NCBI RefSeq assembly: GCF_052857255.1
Contig: NC_135498.1
Location: 116,255,134-116,319,133, forward strand
Source: Amblyomma americanum
Taxonomy: Eukaryota > Arthropoda > Arachnida > Ixodida > Ixodidae
DNA: 64,000 nucleotides
Direction of reading: 5' to 3'
Shown here: piece after piece, positions 1 to 10,490 of the stretch
Numbering within the stretch: the first letter of the stretch is position 1
Layout: every line of letters begins with the position of its first letter
The notes under the pieces: generated by a model
What the model was told of the DNA's origin: nothing
What the model saw: the letters and a program-made list of their open reading frames with translations, nothing else
Database searches by the model: none
Position numbers and translations under genes: made by a program

Positions 1-682
1 GAGTTCCTGAAGAGTGGGTAGGCTAGGGAAATGAGGGAAAAGTCGGCTTTAAGAACAAGTATTTAATATTTTGACAAATAACTTTGAGTAAATGCTTCGA
101 AGCGAGATGATATTGAGCAGACATTATCGCTGATGCAAACAAAACAGGGTATTTCTTGCATAGTCCGTTCTTGTTTCGTTTCCAATGTAGACACCACCAG
201 GGGGCTAAAGTACATATGTGTGTGCGTCACTGAAAAAAAGTGGGTTCGTTCCATGCATTGGCTGTCATCGTTCACGTCCTTCAAGGGCGCTTCACGCGCA
301 CACTACAGTATTGTGCACGTTCTTCACGCCGTTTAAGCACTTGCTCCTTGGAAATAAACGAAACTCTCGGACGCGATCTGCATTGACTCGGGATACATGA
401 TATCCGTTATTAACAAAATCACTGACGCGTATATGATCAGTGTCATCTGTCCGGTTGTTGTTGCCTCAAATACGATGGCACTTAGCCGAGATGGGCTATT
501 GGCCATGGTTTAGTGCAGATCGAAACACCGGTCCGGTGTTGCTAGTCCGGTCCGGTCTGGTTGTTGCTAGTTGGAGAGCGCTTTTTCATTTTTTTTCTGC
601 TGCACACGTGCCGGTTCGAAACAAGAAATTATGTGGCTGTAGCCAACATAATAAAAAATATGGGCAACATACGCAAACTGTA
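1..682. other. No gene recognised
   Basis: Only short spurious reading frames are present. I see no domain motif, no RNA gene and no clear transposon end. This is probably anonymous intergenic or intronic DNA. Confidence 0.4.
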
Positions 683-746
683 CTGAACCACCCAGAAATT
701 GAAGGGCGTCCCTATGTCGTCTTTTAATTTTGCCAAATGAGGTCAA
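683..746 (-). repeat. Dispersed repeat, copy 1 (related to 5545-5656)
   Basis: Read on the minus strand, this segment matches 5545-5612 on the plus strand with scattered mismatches. Both share a stretch reading ACCTCATTTG, then an A-rich run, then CTTCAATTTC. Translated in the same relative frame, both give peptides of the form TSF-KI-RRH-D-LQFL. That could mean the source was coding, or simply that two DNA copies look alike. The family was not identified. Confidence 0.5.
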
Positions 747-1689
747 ACTCTCTGTTTTGGAAGCGTGGTGTATATTCCCTTGCGGAACGACATATGCATA
801 ACACATCTAGAAGATTTCCACAAGGGAGGTGTGTCTTCTGTTAGGTGTGGGGATGAGACATATAAATTTATTTTTATATCTCAAAAAGGCGTTGCCGCAG
901 GCAGCAACCTAATATCCCTTTTGCAAAGTCGCGTGAAATATTGTAACGTAGTGGCGACTGCAGTCCGGCGAGCAGGAAGACAGAGAATGAGGAATATTCC
1001 ATTCGAAACTCTTTATTAGGCTGACTTGCCTTCACAAACAACTGAAAGAGTATGCGGCGGCGTAACAGCAGGAATGCTCAGCAGTCGTTTAGCAGAATGC
1101 CAGCCGCTCTAGGCCGTGCTCAATTTAAAGCTGATAACTAACTTTCGAGACTCGGCGCGCAAATTTACTACGGCAATCTGGAACAACCTGGAATCCGCTC
1201 TGCCTGCATGCGATCAATCGAGATAAATCTGGCCGCATCTTGCGTCACAAAAACGAAGCAATAGACGCACGCACCAGCGCGTTTGAAGAAGGAACAAACA
1301 GTACAAAGATCCGTGGCAATGTATAAGAAGTGCTGTCCCTCTGTGACCCGAAGTACGTATTTCCTATTATCCCCATCCTTGCTTCCTCCACGCACGTACC
1401 AAATTCTTGCAACCAGATAATGTTGGCAACACCCCGTTTGAAGACATTGGCAGTTTTATTGCTCTTAGGGACTCTGTGTTGGCTTTAAACAACAAAGCGA
1501 GCGTGGCTGTTGCAAATTCATCGTACCCAAGCATGAGGACACCTGCACCGGGTGAAAGGGGTGAGGGGATAAAAAAGAAGTAGAAAAGAGAGTACCAAGA
1601 AAATGAAGTCACCATGAAAAGTCAGGAAGCGTTCGGTAAAGTAATATAGCCCATCGTGCTGGCCAGTTCTCAAGAAGCAGAGCAGTGCC
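747..1689. other. No gene recognised
   Basis: No supported coding region, RNA gene or repeat boundary was seen in this stretch. Confidence 0.4.
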
Positions 1690-1912
1690 TTGGACGCCTT
1701 CACCGCCGAGGATCACCGCGGCCAGCGGCCGCGGCGTTTATCGCACTTTGAAGAGGTGCCTGACACCTACCACACGGTGTGGGCCTGCCCGCAGAACCCA
1801 TCCCTACCCCCTATCCCAAACTCCACCCGAGAGGACTGGGAGGCGACCCTGTCCGGCTGCTGCAACCGCCAATGGGGTGCCTGACTGGGTATCCCACTTA
1901 GTGGTTGTAAGG
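1690..1912 (+). pseudogene. LINE ORF2 C-terminal remnant
   Basis: The frame starting at 1690 contains TYHTVWACPQNPSLPPIPN followed by TREDWEATL and then a stop. A second frame carries AAATANGVPD just downstream. A His/Cys-containing motif followed by a Pro-rich, Trp-containing tail is what I associate with the extreme C-terminus of non-LTR retrotransposon ORF2 proteins of arthropods. The change of frame between the two parts indicates a small deletion. No RT or endonuclease motif remains, so this is a dead 3' fragment. The family assignment is from pattern memory only. Confidence 0.45.
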
Positions 1913-1954
1913 GCGTGACCCTTCAAGTCACGACCTCTAACACTCTATCTATAA

Positions 1955-2152
1955 TTAAGTAAATGTTTTCACCACCATCACCAGCGCAAGGCATACAGAC
2001 TGCCTTTCGGCACTGTAGACAGGGCATTCACAAAGTATGTGGGCTACAGTGTCGTCACACCCGGAGATGGCACATGCAGGGCTATCAGCCATACCGATTA
2101 AGAAAGAGTAATGCTTGGTGAAAGCTACACCAAGCCACAGGCGACACAGCAT
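1955..2152 (-). pseudogene. LINE ORF2 Cys/His tail fragment, same family as LINE-B
   Basis: The minus-strand frame gives LLCRLWLGVAFTKHYSFLIG, then MADSPACAISGCDDTVAHIL with a closing CEC. This closely parallels the C-terminal Cys/His domain of LINE-B at about 38190-38330 (LCRLWLGMAFTNAY, SPACEICGCDETIEHLLCNC). In LINE-B that domain follows RNase H at the end of ORF2. Here it stands alone with no RT or RNase H upstream, so it is a strongly 5'-truncated insertion. One cysteine of the CxxC pair reads as ISGC instead of ICGC. Confidence 0.65.
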
Positions 2153-2159
2153 TTTGCTT

Positions 2160-2878
2160 CACGTCGTGGTAGGCCGGATGGAATCCGGAGCTTCAGATCT
2201 GGGTTCAAGAATTTTAACGTGAAGGTCACCTGGCATAGCAGAAGTATTTTTTCGTTCTTGTAAAGTTTCTAGTTTAGCTAAATAGCTGACTTTTTAATTG
2301 CTGACTTGAGAAACAAAGTGTCAATAAAAAGTTGTAGATTGTATCGAATAACCGCTAGCAGCGTTGTTTTCATGAATGTGTTATTTGCGTAGGTTTATTT
2401 ATTGACAATAAAATAGTGCAATCACGTGACCAGCTGCTAACTCACATATATGCAGAGTGTGCACACTAAGGCTCAATAGGAAGAGCACAAAAAAAAGAAC
2501 GGATTTTGTTTTCTCGGACCCATCTCGGGACGCTGAAGTGGTACCGTTGTCACGTGGAAGCTTTTTTTTATCGTGCGAGTTATGGTTTACGGCTGGTAAA
2601 AATCTATTTGAGATAAACGGTACCTTGGCGCAAACGTTCCAATCATAGCTGTTTATCGAAGTTATCTGGAACTTATGTATGGAAACCTTGTTCCTAACAG
2701 TTAGCTCATTAATCATAAATAATTAATTAACGATTAACGAAAATGCTGCAGACCAGATCACGCCACTCTAAACAATTCTCACTTGGTTCCGCGCGGCTAG
2801 GACATTCCGTGTTTTTTACAAGCATGGTTACATTTAGCTCTGACACTTGGCACATACATGACGGAAGCAAACAGTAAC
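2160..2878. other. No gene recognised
   Basis: AT-rich stretch with no supported coding region. Confidence 0.4.
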
Positions 2879-2893
2879 CCAAACAAAGGTGCA
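2879..2893. repeat. Target site duplication, left copy
   Basis: CCAAACAAAGGTGCA; identical to 3127-3141 on the far side of the SINE. Confidence 0.85.
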
Positions 2894-3126
2894 GCCGCCG
2901 CGGTGGCTGAGTGTTTATGGCGCTCGGCTGCTGGCCCGAAAGACGCGGGTTCGATCCTGGCCGCGGCGGTCGAATTTCGATGGATGCGAAATTCTAGAGG
3001 CCCGTGTACTGTGCGATGTCAGTGCACGTTAAAGAACCCCAAGTGGTCGAAATTTCCGCAGCCCTTCACTACGGCGTCCCTCATAGCCTGAGTTGCTTTC
3101 GGAAGTTAAACCCCCATAAACCTAAA
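2894..3126 (+). mobile_element. tRNA-derived SINE (Ruka-like), intact with target duplication
   Basis: The head carries a pol III A-box-like GGCTGAGTGTTTATGG and a B-box-like GGGTTCGATCCTGG, followed by the conserved family body (GATGTCAGTGCACGTTAAAG). The tail ends in CCCCCATAAACCTAAA. A perfect 15-bp direct repeat, CCAAACAAAGGTGCA, flanks it at 2879-2893 and 3127-3141, which shows LINE-style retroposition and defines the ends exactly. The layout fits the Ruka SINE family of hard ticks, named from memory. It was probably mobilised in trans by a LINE. The head is largely intact, so it could still recruit pol III. Confidence 0.85.
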
Positions 3127-3141
3127 CCAAACAAAGGTGCA
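3127..3141. repeat. Target site duplication, right copy
   Basis: CCAAACAAAGGTGCA; identical to 2879-2893. Confidence 0.85.
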
Positions 3142-3436
3142 AAGGGAATGTTTCTTTTTTAGTTTGTGGTGATCATCAATGAGAGGTTAATAGGGTAATT
3201 CATAAATAATTGATTATAAAGCAGAAGAAAAACCGCCACATGCCGCCGGTATGATCCACGACTTGCAATTTCGCGTCCAGTTCTCCACCAACTTAGCTGC
3301 GACGACGGCTGTCCAATATTGTGCTTTTGGGTGAATTTATAAGTATTCTAATCGAACTTTGAGCGTGTTCATTACCGCCACCCTCGTCTAGAAATACATA
3401 AACATATATGCCCCCCAAAGCAAGAAATTGTACAGC

Positions 3437-3510
3437 CGTCGCCATAGCTTAGTTGATAGAGCACCGGGCTCGAAATTGGGAGCTTGTGAGTTCGGATTCC
3501 ACCGGTGGCA
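3437..3510 (+). other. tRNA-like sequence (relic or tRNA-derived SINE head)
   Basis: The segment has a D-arm-like TAGCTTAGTTGATAGAGC at 3445-3462, an anticodon-arm-like ACCGGGCTCGAAATTGGG, and a T-arm-like GAGTTCGGATTCC, spaced as in a tRNA of about 73 bases. The acceptor stem pairs only partly (GCCA near the start, TGGC near the end) and the T stem is weak. I could not assign an anticodon. It is more likely a decayed tRNA pseudogene or SINE head than a working gene. Confidence 0.4.
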
Positions 3511-4504
3511 TGTGATTGTTTTTCTTCTGCTATCTAATTAGTTTTAACGTCCCATTTATATATTGGCACCTCAAACTAACAAAAATTTCCTATGCTCCTT
3601 GGTTTTAGTGACTGTTGGCTTCTGTCATGTAAGCAACCGCGAGCCATTCTTTTTCCTTCCCTTGTATACTCATTAGCCAGACTGACACGTGTGTAAAAAC
3701 ATGGTAAAGCTTTCATGTCATTCATTTCAAATTTTTAAAATGTCTTCAGCAGAGTACCACTGCCTTTGCCAAAGAAACTAGGCTGCATGGTTTGTTTCTC
3801 GGTCGTAGAGTGAAGCACTTTTACCACCACTACAGCTCCAAATTTCTGTATGTTAAGGGGAACCTTCTTGCTCACCTATGAATTCCTTATAATTTTAGAG
3901 GAAGCCGTAAGGGCTCTACATGCTTGTGAGAAGTAGACTGCCGCCAGGTTGCTTTTCGCAACGAAGCCACGTTATTTTTCTAGACCAGTATATAAAGAAA
4001 TTAGAAACTCACCAATAATGCAGCTTCGCCACAACCAGATAAAAGCAAAAAAGAGAGAGAGAGAGAGATAGGTTGCACAAAAATAGAACATGCGGGTGCG
4101 CATTGCGTGATCTCTCAAAGTCCAGAACGATATCCAGTGGCCGCGCTCGGTGCGCAGGACAAAACGTCGGCGCGGACACGCGCACGGGACAATTTACACA
4201 AACAAAACCTCCTATCCTAGTGGAGTTTTCGGTGCGGTTAACTGCCCATGGGAAGCAGTGCTTTCGCCAAAGATGTTTTCGTGACTGAAAGATGCCTGCA
4301 TTGATTCTCAATAGCACACATGTCACACAAACACTGCGAAATCGTCTCCAAGGATGACGTTTTTTTTTTCACAAGCCCCCTTAACCACCCCCCCCCCCCC
4401 TGACCACGGCACGCAGGGGTCAACCAGATTTCGTTCCCCCCTGTTAGCCCTCTTTGCCCGCTCCTCATAGTGCGGCTAAAGGGAAGACGCGCCTTGAAAA
4501 TTGC
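3511..4504. other. No gene recognised; simple repeats
   Basis: Contains a short (GA)n run near 4050-4068 and a poly-C run near 4388-4400. No supported coding region. Confidence 0.4.
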
Positions 4505-4815
4505 AAAAAGTGGTAAATTGGTTGTTGGGGAAAGGAAATGACGCAGTATCGGTCTCACATTTTCGTGAACACCTTAACCACGCCGTAATGGAAGGAATAA
4601 AGGAGGGACTGACACTAGAAAGGAAGAAAGAGGTTCCGTAGTGGAGGGCTCCGGAATAATTTCGACCACCTGGGGATCTTTAACGTCCACTGACATCGCA
4701 CAGCACACGGGTGCCTTGGCGTTTCGTCTCCATCGAAACGCGGCCGCCGCGGTCGGGTTCGAATCCGGGTATTCCGGATCAGTAACCGAGTGCCTTAAGC
4801 ACAGAGTCACAGCGC
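4505..4815 (-). mobile_element. Ruka-like SINE, minus strand
   Basis: Read on the minus strand: a B-box-like GGATTCGAACCCGACC, the family segment GTTTCGATGGAGACGAAACG, then GTGCTGTGCGATGTCAGTGG, and a tail with CTCCTTTATTCCTTCC. It is the same subfamily as the copies at 8236, 32268 and 44606, which share the CGAAATTATTCCGGAGCCCT block. The A box and 5' end are eroded. I found no clear target duplication. Confidence 0.7.
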
Positions 4816-5544
4816 AGGGTAACAAAAAGTGTCGAAACACTGTTTCCAAAAATCAAAGTATCACCTAGCATGACTAATTTTCGATTCAGTTTCGAAGTTT
4901 CATTGCTGTAGACTACCGGAAAGTACGCGAAGAAAATTGTTTTCACAGTTTTACAGCCATGGTGGTACTTGAAATGGTAGAAAGGCGTTTTTTGAACCCA
5001 GTTACTGCCCCCCCCCCCCCCCCCTCCCCGGAATCGAGCGGCGCTATCTTCGGCTCGGCGAAAAGCTTGTTTTTCCTGCCGGGACCCTGTCTGCCTGGAG
5101 GATAGAGACTAGAGTGAGGCTTTAGAAGTAGAGGCTGCATTTTCGTCACAAAGTGAAAAAGCCTATTCAATACGATATCTAAGTAACCGTGTCATAGTGT
5201 TTGTACCTACGGCAACACCTTTTTCGATGGCATGGCATGTAATATCTAGCATCAAACATGTACTGCATCTCGAGGCAACTTGTATAAGTATAAATGCTGC
5301 AGCAACTTTTCGACCCTACAAAAATCCAGGTAGGATTACTGAGCAATCTTATTCGATGCTGCATGTTTCCAATTGTTTGCGCTATAAACCGTCTGCTTAG
5401 AAACAGGAAGAAACAAGCATGTAATTTTTCATGTTTAATCTCGACACCTCTGGAGGAAGTACGTTTCCTCCGGATCTTTGCGAGCTGTGTTCACACAGGT
5501 TCGTTATCCGACGGCCATAAATACCTAGCTCTCAATAAAGGATG
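4816..5544. other. No gene recognised; poly-C tract
   Basis: A poly-C tract lies near 5010-5024. No domain or RNA gene seen. Confidence 0.4.
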
Positions 5545-5656
5545 TTTCACCTCATTTGACAAAATCAATAGAAGACATACAGATGGTCTTCAATTTCTTC
5601 GTTGTTTGGCACAACCAAATGAGGACATGGAGGCGCCCTTCAATTTCCTTGGTGGT
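5545..5656 (+). repeat. Dispersed repeat, copies 2 and 3
   Basis: 5545-5612 matches the reverse complement of 683-746. A second, partial unit at 5614-5656 repeats the ATGGAGGCGCCCTTCAATTT part, so the motif occurs here twice in tandem with divergence. The source family was not identified. Confidence 0.5.
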
Positions 5657-7080
5657 TGAATAAGATGCTTAACTGCATTTAATGTCGGATTTTCAGACAG
5701 CGTGTGCACAACAGAAGAAAGACGAAACAGGCGTCCATAACATCTAAGAGATGAAATCATCTATATTGTGCCGATGATTGTGTCAATAATGAATACAGTC
5801 CATCCTCATCAATCTATTACTCTGCCAAGAGTTTTGCATTTTGTCGAAATGAGTAGAGAATAAGAAATAATTTTTTTTCCATATCGCTGTTTTTTATTAT
5901 TCGGCCATTCTCAGACACTATCCAGCCAAAATTAGACGTGACATATATATCGAAATCGAGGAAAGTTATTCTACAAAGAAAAGTAACTGAAGAACATTTT
6001 GTTAAGACTTCTATTGAAATTCAGAGTGGTGCGCCTGTAAAAAGAATTCTTCGCATTTCTTCGCAAAGAATTCTTCGCATCAGTAAACACCGAGTAAATG
6101 TTTCTCCTGAAATGACCAAAAGGCGACGAACAGTAAATCTTTAACTCGTGCGACAACTGGTTGATGAATTATATTTGGAGTTCACAGTATGTAAATTGAA
6201 AACAACATTAAAAGTCAGTGCCATTTGAGGTGACTGCCTACGTCGCGAAAAAAATGACCGCGCCGTAGACGAACAAAATATATTGCGCAGTCTCTTAAAC
6301 TGATCTAAAGAGGGTAGGAACAGACAGTTAATAAAATGTCAAATGAATGAATGCTAATATTCAAATCACCCTTCTAGCATTTCAAAGAGAACTCTATCGT
6401 AAAAAAGCCTTTCTATAAGGAAGGTTAACGTAATCTCAGAACGCCAAATAACAGAATCAAGTACTAGGTCGATATGAAACCTGCCAGAAACGCACTATCG
6501 CTTGCGAGTAACTTGAAGGAAAAATCGGTTGCTAGTTCTTGTCTTATCAACAGAGTAGAAAGCTGGGCGAGTTGGAAACTGTTCACGATGTTTTCTGCTC
6601 TGGTTTATTAGAGAGGGATCGGATACTAGGGATGCTACCGGAACGAATCGTATTATGTATTCGACTCCTTTACAATAAAACTGCCTTGAGAAGGCCGCCT
6701 GTCTTGTGTCTTTCTTCGTTTACGTCGAGTTTGCAGCCACAGAACATTTGTCACATATTTCCTAATTTGAACACTTTCGTTGTCTCTGTTCATTTCCTTC
6801 CCCTTCGTTTCTGAAATGTTGCCCGAACAAAAAATAAGTTCTCTGCATTGCCACTTAAAGTGAGAAAACGACGCCAACAAAAACTTAGATAACACTATGT
6901 TTCCAAGCCTACTGAGTTCCTTCATCAGGCGTAACTACGGACGAGTTGCAGCTTCGCTTCTTTAAGCCCTCGCATATTAAAGCGCCGGCTGTATGGGTTT
7001 GAAAGAAGGGGATGAATACTTATTCCCCGCTTAATCTCGGCTGACACAGTTCAAAACCGCCAGACCCCACCCCGTGATCG
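5657..7080. other. No gene recognised
   Basis: AT-rich. A short direct repeat of GAATTCTTCGCAT occurs at about 6044-6080. No supported coding region. Confidence 0.4.
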
Positions 7081-7525
7081 CTTACGCTACAGAGCGCACG
7101 CTGACCTCGGCGGGACTTGCGAGGGAACAAAGAAAGGACACTCTGGCTGACACAAACATTTATTGCTACAGCAACAATAACACAAGCTAACAAAAAAATG
7201 CGCTAAGGAATCGAAGTCATCCGACACACCAGAACGGTTACGAGCGCATGTCCGGCCACGCTTATGCAGGGGATACTCCACGGCCGTACGGGATGATATG
7301 GAGGGGATACTCCACGGCCGTACGGGATGATATGCGGGAGAACGTTCCTCCCCATGAGGCCCGCCCTGTTGGCGGAGAGCGAAGCGCCGCGCGTGAACGT
7401 ATGCGCACGCGCCGAACTTCCCCAGCCGAAAACGATGCGCTGTCCCCCGCGCGCAGCAATCACGCCGTGTGTGGCGCTGATGTCGCTGCGACAGCGGCCC
7501 CCTTCTTTTTTGTCAAGCTAAATTA
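7081..7525 (-). repeat. GC-rich block, possibly LTR-derived
   Basis: The base composition is sharply richer in GC than its flanks. On the minus strand AATAAA lies at 7159-7164, followed by a GT-rich stretch, as in the R-U5 part of an LTR. I could not find paired TG/CA ends or a target duplication, so this is only a suggestion. It contains the 34-bp tandem duplication listed separately. Confidence 0.22.
7269..7334. repeat. 34-bp tandem duplication
   Basis: Two adjacent copies begin GGGGATACTCCACGGCCGTA at 7269 and 7303 and appear identical over the shared length. The period is 34 bp. Confidence 0.85.
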
Positions 7526-8102
7526 ACCAACAAAGGAGAGTGCATCGCGGGAAAGCAAACCAAGTAGGACATTGTGAGGCAAAGTCCATACTCTATCTAC
7601 ACGTGAGCATTCAAAATTTCCGGAAATTTTACATCTTTCACCCAGCATCATGGAAGCCAATGATGGGACATAGAGAAATTGGGCACGTGGGCTATTGTCG
7701 GAAGCCGGTAATCATGGTTGCAACCGAACTTGAATCAGTCGTTTGTCAACATCAAACTTAAGCATGAATGTAGCGACAAAGAAAAAAGAGCACACCTATT
7801 AGCCCAGGCTCTCATACAATAATTTTAATCACCATAACCGCATATGTACACCTAACGTTACAGGAGCCAACAATTCGTTTCAAAGGCACATAGCGCAGTC
7901 ATAACTACTTCACCATTCATGTACCGAAGCTGTAAAAAATAAACAAAACCATGACCTCCTCCTTTAAGTCACATTTTGAACATTTGGAATTAATAACTGC
8001 TGCACATGGGAAATCTCCGGACTGGAAATAGAAGTTGCTGAGCACCACACCTATTTTTTAACATTCTCCTCATATTTAGCACGAAATTTATATTTTGAGA
8101 AA
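7526..8102. other. No gene recognised
   Basis: No supported feature seen. Confidence 0.4.
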
Positions 8103-8235
8103 ATATATTTCGACCACCTGGGGATCTTTAACGTTCAGTGACATCTCACAGCACACGGGCGCCTTAGCGTTTTGCCCCCATAAAAACGCAGCCGCCGCGG
8201 TCGGGTTCGAACCCAGGAACTCCGGATCAGCAGCC
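8103..8235 (-). mobile_element. Partial Ruka-like SINE, minus strand
   Basis: On the minus strand this carries a B-box-like GGGTTCGAACCCGACC, GCGTTTTTATGG, AACGCTAAGGCGCCCG and the start of the family body. It stops at the CCACCTGG block, so its 3' half is missing. It abuts a second copy in the opposite orientation, making an inverted pair. Confidence 0.75.
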
Positions 8236-8500
8236 GGTTTCGAACCCAACCGCGGCGGCTGCGTTTTTATGGAGGCAAAACGCTAAGACGCCCGTGTGCT
8301 GTGAGATGTCAGTGCACGTTAAAGATCCCCAGGTGTTCGAAAATATTCCGGAGCCCTCCACTACAGCACCTCTTTCTTCCTTTCTTCTTTCACTCCCTCC
8401 TTTATCCCTTGTCTTAAGGCGCGGTTCAGGTGTCCAAAGATATATGAGACAGATACTTGGGCCATTTCCTTTCCTCGAAAAACCAATTAATAATTAATAA
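8236..8500 (+). mobile_element. Ruka-like SINE, plus strand
   Basis: Plus-strand copy that starts at the B-box region (TTTCGAACCCAACCGCGG) and continues through GATGTCAGTGCACGTTAAAG, CTCCTTTATCCC and a tail ending AACCAATTAATAATTAATAA. It lacks the A-box half. With 8103-8235 it forms arms of about 100 bp around a 40-bp centre. Confidence 0.75.
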
Positions 8501-10444
8501 GAAAATATCAAACTTTAATCTGCAATTGAAGCAATTTAGCAGACACTCAAAATTTTTTCACATAAAATAAAACTTTTAATATTAACGCTTGATTCGTGTA
8601 ATGAACTAATTATTGCCCGCATTCGGCCCGCTTTACCGACTGTGGACAGCCAACCAAGCTCCCCCTTCGGTACTACTCAGAACAAATGTGGCGAGACCTT
8701 GATGACGGCCGTTTGTTTTACGGACTGAGCTGCATGTATTGCGGCTTAAGAGGTCTCTTGGGACAAAGCGGGCTTAAGTGAGGCACAGAAGCCAGTCCAG
8801 ACCTGGAGAGAGAGAGCACCAGAACCAGGAAAATGGAGATGCGTGTCCCGTTTACTCGCCTGGCGCAGTGCGGCGCTGGGGCTGTCGCAATTTAGAGTTA
8901 CTATATGGGCTTTGCTATTGCAATTCAGGCCGCCTACTGCGGCCGATTTAAAAATAATGCAACGCTGCAGGATCGCCGGACAACAGAACAATGCAAGTAA
9001 GACAAGGGTGTCAGGTAGAGAAAGAAGCAACTACTGTTATTTACTTTGTCGTAAGCATCCAACCGATGTGGTCGGAGAGCGGCAACACAACACACGCCTC
9101 TTTTTCTAGAGTGAGGAAAACGCTTCCCGAACAAAGCCCGTGGTCCTGTATCCGCGGCGTTCGTCTTTCTCTTTCCGTCTCTTAGTACCGGACCGCAGCA
9201 TGCGCCGCCGTTGCAGTTCCAGACGCTCAAGGCAGTGGGTTCTGGGGAAGTATATTTTTATCCAGGTCGTCAACCAGGCTGTTGAGGTGAACAACTTGTC
9301 CCTGAAATCGACATGGGGGAAAGGAAGAAAGCAATGCCACCGTCCGTGTTGCCGGCCTGTCGGCGGAAAATTTTGAGGCGGCGGTGCCAGAATCCTTTAC
9401 TAGATCGATAGATTTTGGGGTAGTTCGCAGGAGCGTTACGCCAGATACAGCCGATGTGAGGGTGACCTTGAGGGTGGCATTGGAAGCCTAGCATAGCAAC
9501 AGCCTACGCATAAATAATTTAACCATTGCCACAACTCGGTTTCGAACCCGCGATGGCGCGAACAGATCAAATTTGATGGCTGGCGCACGAGAGCACCATG
9601 CTATCGCCGCAGCCATTCACTCCACCCAGACTAAACACATGCTATGCCTTCCTATGTCTACTCGATTTAACTGCGTTGAAACCCTACTACATTTTCACAT
9701 CATTCCAGTCAGAGCAGCCCACATGAACTTTTTTTTTTTTGTTGTTGCGCTGAGGGCTGAGGGAATATTGGCTGCCAACACTGCGCACATATTGGGCTAC
9801 CCTCATTGCCCCGATAAGGTTACCTTTAGGAAAATTTTATTTGACATTGACATAGGAAAGCAGACGGCGAGAACGGGGAGTGTCCACGGTAACGAAAAAT
9901 GTATGATGAAGCATGATTATATCTATTTATAATAATAGAGTTATGCGCTGTGTACGATAAGTATGTTCGATGAGGACACAGAAGAGATCCGTGGTATTCA
10001 ATAAAGAGTATAAAATAAATGATAGTATGAAATAATACGAAAGACGAGAACGTATCTTTATATACAAAGGGAAGTCATGCACAATGTGTTTTGTATATTG
10101 CGCATATATAAATAATGCACTAAACCGCTGTAGATGTGATGCATCCGGTTCATAGAAACGTGGTGACAGAAATGTTGACACACAATCTTGGTTACATAAA
10201 TCAAGCACATCCAATTCCGTCCCTAAAAACGGGGCCTGTCACGGAGAACACTCGAGCTCCCCAAGATTAAAGAGCTACTTCGTAAGATATCATAGGATCG
10301 CCTGAGGAAACCGCGCGAAAATCGAAAAAAGCGCACGGGGGCGCCGACCTCAGATATCCCCACAACGAATGCGCAAGAGCACGAAAGCACCAGCCATAAT
10401 CAGCAGACGCGTGAAGTGGCCACAAGAGAAACAGCTGTTTGCCT
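8501..10444. other. No gene recognised
   Basis: A tRNA T-arm-like sequence on the minus strand (GGGTTCGAAACC within 9538-9553) hints at a SINE or tRNA relic, but the rest of a tRNA is not visible. No other feature is supported. Confidence 0.35.
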
Positions 10445-10490
10445 GAAATCAGCTGATTTCCGGAGTTCGAGGGCGGCATGTACCGCCCTC
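10445..10490. repeat. Two adjacent palindromes
   Basis: GAAATCAGCTGATTTC at 10445-10460 is a perfect 16-bp palindrome. Eight bases later, 10469-10490 forms an 8-bp stem GAGGGCGG/CCGCCCTC around CATGTA. No gene or transposon end was found beside them. Confidence 0.6.

Noticed and set aside
3437..3510. Functional tRNA gene
   Set aside because: Acceptor and T stems do not pair well and no convincing anticodon arm is seen.
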